From the NCBI GenBank assembly GCA_048213135.1, contig AFZH01017225.1:1-23464 (forward strand): DNA of 23,464 bases. The letters are read 5' to 3'. The position numbers and the translations under genes were made by a program. Source of the DNA: Reclinomonas americana ATCC 50394 (lineage: Eukaryota > Jakobida > Jakobea > Jakobida). The notes below the pieces were generated by a model that had not been told where the DNA came from, ran no database searches, and saw only the letters and a list, made by a program, of their open reading frames with translations. Of the stretch, positions 1 to 7,594 are shown piece after piece (within the stretch, counting starts at the first letter, position 1; each line of letters opens with the position of its first letter).

Positions 1-65
1 GAGGTAGTACGAGAGAGGAGGAGGAGGAGAGAGACGAAGAGACGACGAGACTAGTACCTACCTAC

Positions 66-140
<75 letters not shown>

Positions 141-256
141 GTGTTTTCTCTCGCTCTATTTCTCTCTCTTCCCTCCCCCTCCCTCCCTTCCCTCTCTCCC
201 TCTCCCTCCCTTCCTCTCCCATCTCCCTCTGCTCATCTCCTTTTCCATTTTCACAG
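1..256 (+). other. intron (3' portion) of the PCYT2-like gene
   Basis: This stretch has no supportable coding sequence. It is purine-rich at the very start, then a (TC)n microsatellite, then pyrimidine-rich up to a clear acceptor ending TTTTCACAG at 256. The exon that follows encodes conserved ethanolamine-phosphate cytidylyltransferase sequence in phase 0, so this is read as the end of an intron. The donor is not certain; a GAG|GTAGTA at positions 1-9 is possible but unproven. Confidence 0.7.
67..135. repeat. (TC)n microsatellite, about 34 units
   Basis: An almost pure TC dinucleotide run followed by about 110 nt of imperfect CT-rich sequence. It lies in the intron just upstream of the first PCYT2 exon in the window, where it also acts as a very long polypyrimidine tract. 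Open frames across it on either strand (poly Ser-Leu or poly Arg-Glu) are artefacts. Confidence 0.95.
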
Positions 257-1603
257 GGCCCCTCCAACCTCGACCCCAAGACCAACGTCAAGTTCCTCAC
301 CACCAGCCGCAAGATCATCCAATTCAGCAGCAACCGCGTGCCGAAGGACACCGACGTCATTGGCTACACCGACGGCAGCTTTGACTTGTTCCGTTGCGTG
401 CCTTGCTGTGCACATAAAATTAGATGGAGTTGCCGTGCTCACTACACATCCAGACGCCGGCCACATTTCGTTCCTGAAAAAGTGCCGCGCCCAATGCGAC
501 TTTTTGATTGTCGGCGTGCACAGCGACGACGTTGCGCAGTCTGCGATGGGTGCCCGCTCATTCCATCACACCGCGCTCATTTCGTGCGTGTGCAGGTGGT
601 CAACAAGCACCGCGGCAGCAACTACCCGATCATGAATGTGCACGAGCGTGTGCTCAGTGTGCTGGCCTGCAAGGTGAGGAGTGACTGCTCTCACCTTGTG
701 CGCTCACGTTCTGAACGTGCCCGCGCAGTACGTCGACGAAGTCATCATTGGTTCGCCATACGTGCTCTCGGAGGAGATGATCACATCGCTGAATATCGCC
801 AAGGTGTTCCAGGGCTCTGTGATTGAGGCGCCGATTCCTGGCCTGAGCCCGTACGCTGTTGAGTGAGAAGCGGAGATTTTGTTGCCAGCTGCTGAGTAAT
901 TAGGGAACTGATCTGGGGGCGAACACAGGTGGCCAAGTCACGCAGCATCTACGTGCGCGTACAGAGCGATTTCCCACACCTCACCGTGCAATCCATCATC
1001 GATCGTGTGGTCCGCCATCGCGAGCTGTTGCGTTCAGCCACCGCCCTCTTCTCGCTCTCCTCACCTCACCGATGGTATCCTTTTCCATTGCTGTGCTTCC
1101 GTCAATAACGGGCCTCGTTCCTTTCCTGCTTTCCACTTTCTTCTTCATTCCTCTCGCTCTCCTTCTTATGACCTTTTGTTGCACGCTCCGGCATCGTCTG
1201 ATGTAATACTCTCCGCTCCGCTCCCTTGTCCCGTTTGGCACTGAACTCGTGTATAGTACCCGCCTTTCAACATTGGTCCAACGTTAACCAACATTGGTCC
1301 AACGTTAACGCACTTTGCCCGCTCCTCCTTCATTCCTCTCGTCTCCCTTCTTGCTAGCTTGTTTGCAAACTGTGGCACCGTTTCCCTTGGCGCTACCTTT
1401 CCCTGTTGCACACAATCGCTGTCATTCTGTCTCCTCGAGCCACCACAAGTTCAATTCTGCTTTTCTCTCTCCTTCCCTCCCTCTCTCTCTCCCCTCACCC
1501 TTTCCTCACTTCCCCCCTCCCCAGATACGAGGAGCGCAATCGCCTGAAGGCCGTCAAGGACGCCAAGGCCATGGCGGACGCCGTCAAGGTGGCCGAAATC
1601 TGA
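257..1603 (+). CDS. PCYT2: Ethanolamine-phosphate cytidylyltransferase, C-terminal part (5' end outside window)
   Basis: Exons 257-392, 454-530, 596-673, 729-857, 929-1026 and 1525-1603 (stop TGA) join in frame to 198 residues. They form the second cytidylyltransferase half of PCYT2/ECT, which makes CDP-ethanolamine from CTP and phosphoethanolamine in the CDP-ethanolamine (Kennedy) pathway. Visible family motifs are FLTTSRKIIQF, GYTDGSFDLFHAGHISFLKK with the HxGH nucleotide-binding motif, IVGVHSDD, GSNYPIMNVHERVLSVLACK, YVDEVIIGSPY, and the tail LYEERNRLK. The first catalytic half must lie to the left of the window. Donors are GTTGCG (393, 531, 1027), GTGAGG (674) and GTTGAG (858). The HxGH histidine codon is split by the first intron, and the RELYEER join fixes the last one, so the unusual GTTGCG donors are set by homology and not only by phase. 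The last intron is 498 nt. Identification is very secure. Confidence 0.95.
1269..1309. repeat. perfect 20-21 bp tandem duplication
   Basis: Two adjacent copies (1269-1289 and 1290-1309) of a unit beginning AACATTGGTCCAACGTTAAC, inside the last PCYT2 intron. Each unit contains the palindromes AACGTT and GTTAAC. No function is evident. Confidence 0.9.
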
Positions 1604-1826
1604 GCTGTGCCGTCCCTCCTCGCGTCTCCTGTATCCCCCCGTTATGCATGTAAATGCCTCTTCCCCCCCGCCCGTTATCGCACATGAAAGCACGCACCAT
1701 TCACTTACACAGAAAGGGTGGCGCGCAAAAAAGGGGGGAGAAGAAAAACACACACGCAGAACACGCGAGCGAGAGAGAGAAAGGGAGAGACATGCAACGC
1801 AGCTCCTCCTATCCCACTTCGTCGTC
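1604..1826. other. convergent intergenic spacer between PCYT2 and TMEM97
   Basis: These 223 bp separate the PCYT2 stop codon from the TMEM97 stop codon on the opposite strand, so they must hold both 3' UTRs and 3'-end signals. The sequence contains ATGCATGTAAATG (about 1643) and a purine-rich run with GAGAGAGA repeats (about 1767-1790). I see no canonical AATAAA on the + strand and no gene. Confidence 0.7.
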
Positions 1827-3158
1827 TTACTTGTACTTGTCGTGAATGGTGGGCGGCTCGTTCTCTGCCGGACCCGCAGGCGGCACATTCTCCGCGCTGG
1901 TGCTGCGACGCGAGCTCGACTTCTTCTTCTTCTCCTCGCGACGGCGTTTCCGGTCGGCCTTGTTGCCGAACGGGTCCGAGCCGAACAGGCGCACCAGCAT
2001 GATAAACGGCATCACCGCGTAGGAGCCGTACGCGGCCAGGATCTGCAGCGGCTGCGGCGACGCATGCTCGCCCCACACCTGCTCGACGAGAATCACCACA
2101 GTCGTGTACAGCAAGCCCCACGCGAAGCAGGCGCCCGGCAGGCGGATCCAGTCGCGGCCTGTTTCGGTGGAGGGAAGGAGGGCGGAAGTGAGTAGTTGGT
2201 TTTGGTGGCAGAGTGGGGCGCGCATGAGGTGAGGAGCGTACCGCGGATGAAGGCGTACGTGGCCACAATGTAGAACGGGGCGTACAGCACCGGCGACACC
2301 ATCTGCACGGAGGAGAGAGTCAGGCACTCGCTTGATGAGATCCTCTGTTGCGGCACAGCGCACACGATTCTCCTCTTACGATCCTTTCGATGTTGCACGC
2401 CTTTCGTGCCTCTATCACGCACAGGGTATCTCTGTGCTCCTCTCACGAACGACGGGCACAGAAGCCCTCTCTGTCTGCTGCTGGTCATGCGCAGCGCAAT
2501 CTATTCTCCGAAGATCACAGACCTTTGCACTCAATCGGTCTCCTCTCGGCACCAATCCTTCTCTGTGCGACTGCAAAGTTCTATCCTCCTCTCTGTGCCT
2601 CTCCTCTCCCTCGCCCCTTCTCCTTTCCTCCATTCAAAAAAGTGGCAAAAGCATACAAGCACTGGGGCTTCCCAAGTGGTCCCCCACCCTAGTACTGACC
2701 CAGCTGAACGCGGCTTAACTTCACAGATCGGACGGGATGTGGTGTTTTCCGCGTCATGTGGCCGTATGCGACTACTTGAGCGAAAGAGTGCACGGGGGGA
2801 TTGCAGAAAAACAGCCGCCACCAATCATCTCTATCTCTCATTTTCACGCCGATTCCCTTCTCTCGCGCCACTCACCGCCATCACTTGATACCACAACGGA
2901 TTCACACTGAGCAGCAGATCAATCGACGGCGACGCCCACCACCAGTACGCATCCACGAGAACCTGTACGTCATCATCACACGCACGCACAAACAAAAGCA
3001 CACAAAATCGAACGAAATTGAGCACAACATGAAAGAAGGGGAAATGCAAGGCAACAGAACCACATGAGAAGCGAGAGAGTTCGTGAAAGAGTGTGCGCGC
3101 GCGCAACACGCACGAACGCAACACACACGTGTTTCACACACACACACACTGTCACTCA

Positions 3159-3207
<49 letters not shown>

Positions 3208-3370
3208 CACTCTCTCTCTCTCTCACTCACACACTCCCATGCACCTTTGGTGGCCACAACAACTCAGGCGCATCCGCCGCTCGGAAATGCATAAACGCCT
3301 GCATAAAGTCCGTCGTCGCCGCAAAGAAAAGCGCTGCACAAAAGAGAAAGAAAGAGTGAGGAGAGTGAGT

Positions 3371-3403
<33 letters not shown>

Positions 3404-3622
3404 TGGAGAGAAAGAGAGAGAGAAGGGCAAGAAGGAACTGCAGATATCTCTCAGATTACACAGGAGAGAATAGTGAGAGAAGAGGAGGAAACGTGCTGCA
3501 GAGCCAGGCACACACACACACGCACACAAGCGAGAGAGAGAAAGAGAGAGAGAGGGAGAGAGGGAGGGAGAGAGAGAAAGGTGAAGGAGAAAGAGGACAC
3601 GACACAAGAGACAGGCACGCAC

Positions 3623-3657
<35 letters not shown>

Positions 3658-3862
3658 AGAGAGATAGAAAGGAGGAACTGCAGATATCTCCCAGAGTCAA
3701 CACACACACACGCGCGCACACACACACAGAAGGAGAAAGAGAGAGAGATGATAGAGAGAAATGAGAGACAAGGAACCGCAGAGAACGCTGTCTCCACTCA
3801 CACATCAGCATCCACAGCACAAGCAGCGCATCGACAAAACGCTGAGAGCACGTGCGCGTCAT
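1827..3862 (-). CDS. TMEM97: TMEM97 / sigma-2 receptor family protein (EXPERA domain)
   Basis: complement(join(1827..2158, 2242..2302, 2876..2962, 3245..3333, 3802..3862)) gives 209 residues with four in-frame junctions. The family is a four-helix ER membrane protein linked to sterol and NPC1 handling and is the sigma-2 receptor. It aligns with human TMEM97 almost without gaps: MTRTCSQRFVDALL, then TTDFMQAF (Asp matching human D29), AYWWWASPSID (Asp matching D56), LYAPFYIVATYAFIRG, DWIRLPG and AAYGSYAVMPFIMLV. The position matching human E73 appears to be Ser. A lysine/arginine-rich cytosolic tail (ADRKRRREEKKKK) of about 50 residues extends past the last helix and ends DKYK, a weak match to dilysine ER-retention signals. 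Donors are GTGAGT (two), GTGCAT and GTACGC. The start at 3862 gives the family's usual N-terminal length. Introns are 83, 573, 282 and 468 nt. Confidence 0.93.
2303..2875 (-). other. 573-nt intron of TMEM97
   Basis: Noncoding stretch between two TMEM97 exons. It is moderately pyrimidine-rich on the + strand with no large repeat. No credible exon or RNA gene is visible on either strand. Short open frames here lack similarity to anything recognisable. Confidence 0.6.
3162..3224. repeat. (TC)n microsatellite in TMEM97 intron
   Basis: TC runs at about 3162-3204 and 3211-3224, preceded by (CA)n at about 3136-3149. They lie in the TMEM97 intron 2963-3244. On the gene's sense strand this is a GA/GT-rich segment directly after the donor GTGCAT. 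Confidence 0.9.
3334..3801. repeat. purine-rich intron with internal ~240-bp duplication
   Basis: This is the first TMEM97 intron. On the + strand it is made of (GA)n blocks (about 3368-3422, 3533-3586, 3620-3668) alternating with (CA)n blocks. The motif AGGAACTGCAGATATCTC occurs at about 3433 and again at about 3673, each downstream of a GA block and upstream of a CA block, so a unit of about 240 bp has been duplicated and diverged. On the TMEM97 sense strand this is a CT-rich tract. Open frames of poly Ser-Leu type here are rejected. Confidence 0.8.
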
Positions 3863-3933
3863 TCTCTCACAAACACAAATGATGCTCGCCACCCTTTGTT
3901 TGTCTCGTTTGCCTCTACTCTCTCTCCCAGTGA
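3863..3933. promoter_or_regulatory. 71-bp divergent (bidirectional) promoter region
   Basis: Only 71 bp separate the TMEM97 start codon (- strand) from the proposed start of the next gene (+ strand). Any core promoter and both 5' UTRs must fit here or overlap upstream exons. The interval has a CTCTCTCTCCCAG pyrimidine tract just before the + strand ATG, which could also be an acceptor if an upstream noncoding exon exists. No TATA box is seen. Confidence 0.4.
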
Positions 3934-6900
3934 ATGTCACTCCACCACTGGCTCACCTCGGAGATCACCGCGCCCGACGTGGCCTCCACCGCCTCCCGCT
4001 CCTCCGCCTCCTCCTCCACCACGACGACCACCACTGTGCGCATCAAAGAAGAGCGCAGAGAGCACCACCACGTTGTCGTCGCCGACGATGACTACTATGT
4101 GTCGGCGGCGCCACCAGTGTCGCTGCGCGAGGTGTGTCAGTGGCCGCTGGGCGTCAGTGCTGCGCAGGTGCGCAAGCTGCTGCGGGATGGTGAGCGAAGG
4201 GAGCAGCTGGTGGCGGAGATCAATGCGCGGTTGGAGCAGGTTAACCAGGTCGCGGATGAGTTGCGTTTGTTGGTGTGGAGGAGGCGTGTGTGTTGTGTTG
4301 TGTGGGAGAGAGGTGTGTGTGCAGCAGTGAATGGGAGGAGAAGAAAGAATGAGTTGACAACAGAGTGTGACAACATAATTGCATTCACGCTTCTTGTGGA
4401 GAAGAGTGTGTGGAAAGTGTGTGTAAGTGAGTGTAATAGTGTGTGAAGAGTGTGTGTGAGAGAGCAGTGTATGCAACGGTGATGGGAGAGGTCGGCAGAG
4501 AAGAAGAAAGAATGAGTTGACATTTGCATTTGCACAAACATGCTTCTTGAGGAGAAAAGTGTGTGGAAAGTGTGTGAAAGTGAGTGTAATAGTGTGTGCA
4601 ACAGTGTGTACAACAGTGTGTGCAACAGTGAATGGGAGAGGGGAGCCGCGAGGAATGAGTGACAACAGAATGTGACAACATATGCATTTGCACAAGCATG
4701 CTTCTTGTGAAGAAAGTGTGTGGAAAGTGTGTGAAAGTGTGTGCAACAGTGTGTGCAATAGTGTGTGAGGGAGCAGTGTGTGCAACAGTGAATGGGAGAG
4801 GGAAGTAGGGAGGAAGAGGCATGTGACAGATTGTGACAACATATGCATTTGCGCACAAACACGCTTCTTGTGAGGTGAAGAGTGCGTGGAAAGTGTGTGA
4901 AAGTGTGTGAAGAATGTATGGAGCAGTTGGCAGAGGGGGCAGGGAGGACGGCAGAGGGGGGCTGGGAGACGGAAGAGGGAATGAGTGACAGCATGTGATG
5001 GAATGAGATCATTCTTTCCGGTGTGCTTCTTGTTGAGAAGAGTGTGTGGAAAGTGTGCGTAAGTGTGTGAAAGTGTGTGCAACAGTGTGCGCTAGTGAGT
5101 GTACGTGGGTGGCAGAGTGACGACAGAGTGTGACAGCAAGCGAACCATTCCCTTTGCATTATCCTGCCGGTCTTTTTCCTTTGCGCCTCTCTTGCCCGAT
5201 CGTCGCTGACTCCAGCTTGCGTTTGTGTGGCGCGTCAGATGGGAAGCATGTCCACGTGCGCTGCAGCGGCTGCTCAGTCAGCCATCGGTATATATGGTGG
5301 AGCTGGTCAGCGACATGGTGGAGGATCTGCGCAGTGCATTGTCGATGCGAGGCAGTGGAGGAGGAGGTGCGCCTCCATCCGCGTTCGTGGAGATCATGGA
5401 GCGCATGGATCCGCACGGACGGGAGCCGTCGGAGTTGGAGACGAGGAGTGTGTGTGGACTGCTGCGTCGCATGTTGCGACAGTTGTACTTGACAATCGGT
5501 GATGCGGTGCTTGTCTTCGGCATGTACTCGGCCAAGTTGCTGGCTCATTTTTCCGTTGCGCATGCATAGATGATGGGGCAATTCGGTGGCCACTGCGCAT
5601 GGTGACGCAGGTGGCGACGTATGACAAGCTAATTGTCAAGCTGGCGACGCCGCTCTTTTGGCGCTGCTTCAAGGAGGTGTTTAGCTTTGCAGGCAACTCG
5701 CGGGTTCGGTGCGTATCGTCGCCCTCTGTGCTCGTGCCTTGCAGTGCGTACCCCTCCATCGCTCATGCATGTGTGCGTGGGCGTGTCAGCAATGCGGCCA
5801 AGAGTCTATCGCAAACGTATTTCGAGTATTTCGGCAGTCAGTTGGTGTTTGCCGAGGAGGTGTTTCCCAAATTCCAGCGTGCCACCCGCCTCGTGTCTGT
5901 CAGCATCGCCGATCCCGACGACAATATCATGCCCATGGAGTTTGTGTACATGGGAAAGTGTGAGAGATGGCCAGCGAGTTGCGTGCCTGCTCTTGTGCTC
6001 TCGGGAAAACAGAGGTTTCCGCCTGACACGTCCCGCCCAGACGTCTCGCAACGGAGTGATGTGGTTTTCAATCCAGTTGTGAATCCACCAAACTCCTCGC
6101 GGTCGTCGGTGAGTGCATCTCTCTCTTCCCCACCCATCCCCATCGTCTCCCCATCGTCTCCCCATCGTCTCCCCATCGTCTCCCCATCGTCTCCCCATCG
6201 TCTCCCCATCGTCTCCCCCATCGTCTCCCCCATCGTCTCCCGCATCGTCTCCCGCATCGTCTCCCGCATCGTCTCCCGCATCGTCTCCCGCATCGTCTCC
6301 CCCATCGTCTCCCCCATCCTCTCCCCATCCTCTCCCCCTCTTTCCCATCGCCCTCCTTCTCACACTGCCCCTTCCCCGCTTCCCCCCTTCTCCCCCTTCT
6401 CCCCTTTTCCCCTTCCCCCCTCCGCAGAATCATGACGACGACGGCGGCGGCAACTCGTACTACGTGGTGGCGTCGTTCAACAGCCCCGTCCCCGTAATGA
6501 TCAGTCCATCGCGGTGCACGTTTGTCGTCAGCAAGAATGTGCCGCTAATCACCGCTGCCGATGTCGACTGCCCATCCGAACTGCTCGCCGAATGCAACAT
6601 CAACGCCATCTTGTGGACCGACGGTACCGTCACTGCCGAGTGCTTTTCAGTGGACACGACAGAGATGCCGGACACGGCGCCGAGGTTGCCGTTCTTCTCG
6701 GCGGCACTGCAGGCTGACTTTGACAGGGAGTTTCTCGGTCGCGATACCACGTGGGAGGCGCATCGGTCAGTGTTTCGTGGAAGCCCGTGTGTGTGCTTGA
6801 GTGTTTCTCAATTGGCTCGCGCAGTGGAATTCACGACAAGCCGGACCACCTTAGCACGTGCGAGAGGGAGCTCGTGCTGAAATTTTTCGCCGCGCATGGA

Positions 6901-7529
6901 TATGGTGTCGATGTGTTGTTGGCGGTCTCTCTTGTCACCAATCGGTCGGTTCTGCAAATGATTACCATGTGCCATCACGATATTGAGGTGTGTTTGCATG
7001 AAAGAGTCTCTCTCTCTCTTTCTTTTTGTCTCTCTCTCTCTCAACTCTCTCTCTTCTGTGACGCGCAGGGTTTCACCGAGGCCTTCTTGCACGTCGAACC
7101 CCTCTCTTGGGCGCCACGTGAATCTGGCTCCTTGTTGCGTTTGTGACCTCATCTCCTTTCTTTGTCTCCTTCTGCTGACGACGAGCACCAATGCACAGAC
7201 AACCCATCGACCTCACTATTGGCGTTGTCAGACCTGATGGGTCACCAACGGTACAGGCGCCGACCTTCCTCACGACTCGTGTCTTGTCTGTTCTCAATTC
7301 GCTGGCCGAGTTGCAGGGAGCAACACGCTCATTCGACTGGAGCACCATGTCGACGCTGGAGGTGGCACTGAAGCGCCTGTACCAGCAGGAAGTAGAGTAT
7401 GCTCCACTTCTGGCCGCCGCTGACTGTTGCGTCTGTCACTTGTGTTCCTGCCTCCTGCAGAGAATTGTGCAACTTACTTTTTATGCCACTGCAGTGTGCG
7501 ACACGAAGCAGTACTTGGAGTCGAGTTGA
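3934..7529 (+). CDS. Unrecognised large protein (possibly the N-terminal half of the SET protein)
   Basis: I do not recognise this protein. Exons 3934-4259, 5239-5554, 5611-5708, 5790-5959, 6041-6108, 6428-6765, 6825-6987, 7069-7133, 7199-7425 and 7495-7529 join in frame to 601 residues, ending TGA at 7527-7529. The N-terminus has a Ser/Thr-rich stretch (about residues 18-35), then an amphipathic segment with GERREQLVAEINARLEQVNQ that could be coiled coil. A mostly helical region follows (MYSAKLLAHFSVATYDKLIV, TYFEYFGSQLVFAEEVFPKF), then an acidic/Gly linker and a strand-rich part (YYVVASFNSPVPVMI, INAILWTDGTVTAECF). Donors at 4260, 5555, 7134 and 7426 are GTTGCG, each with matching phase. 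The 5960-6040 intron has weaker alternatives (donor 5944 with acceptor 6012; donor 5958 with acceptor 6014). The intron 7426-7494 is 69 nt and stop-free, so it could be retained. If 7525-7594 is an intron, this sequence contin­ues directly into the BAH-SET protein. Confidence 0.6.
4380..5130. repeat. tandem repeat of ~152-163 bp, about five copies, in a 979-nt intron
   Basis: Within the intron 4260-5238, the anchor GCTTCTTG recurs at 4390, 4542, 4700, 4863 and 5025 (spacings 152, 158, 163, 162). Each unit contains GTGTGTGGAAAGTGTGTG, CAACAGTG-type motifs, an AATGGGAGAGG segment and a GTGACAACA...TGCATTTGCACA segment. Copies have diverged by substitutions and small indels. The array yields long spurious His/Thr/Leu-rich frames on the - strand (for example 3937-5082). 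Confidence 0.9.
6128..6330. repeat. 11/12-bp CCCCATCGTCT minisatellite in an intron
   Basis: The intron 6109-6427 contains a run of CCCCATCGTCT units (11 bp, about seven copies). These are followed by 12-bp variants CCCCCATCGTCT and CCCGCATCGTCT (about nine copies), then degenerate C/T-rich sequence leading to the acceptor CTCCGCAG at 6427. The pyrimidine strand is the sense strand. Confidence 0.9.
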
Positions 7530-7594
7530 GTTTCCCTCACTCAACAAAAGATGCAATTCCTCTCTCTATCTCTCTCATGCGCTTCCTTGTGCAG

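Noticed and set aside
3227-3940. 237-residue Ser/Leu-rich frame on the - strand as one protein
   Set aside because: Only its two ends are coding (TMEM97 exons 3245-3333 and 3802-3862). The middle is CT repeat intron with donor and acceptor sites at the right phase.
3937-5082. 381-residue open frame on the - strand (and a similar 340-residue one at 4137-5159)
   Set aside because: It is His/Thr/Leu/Ser-repetitive and is produced by the ~160-bp tandem repeats of an intron. The opposite strand has homology-free but phase-consistent exons on either side of that repeat.
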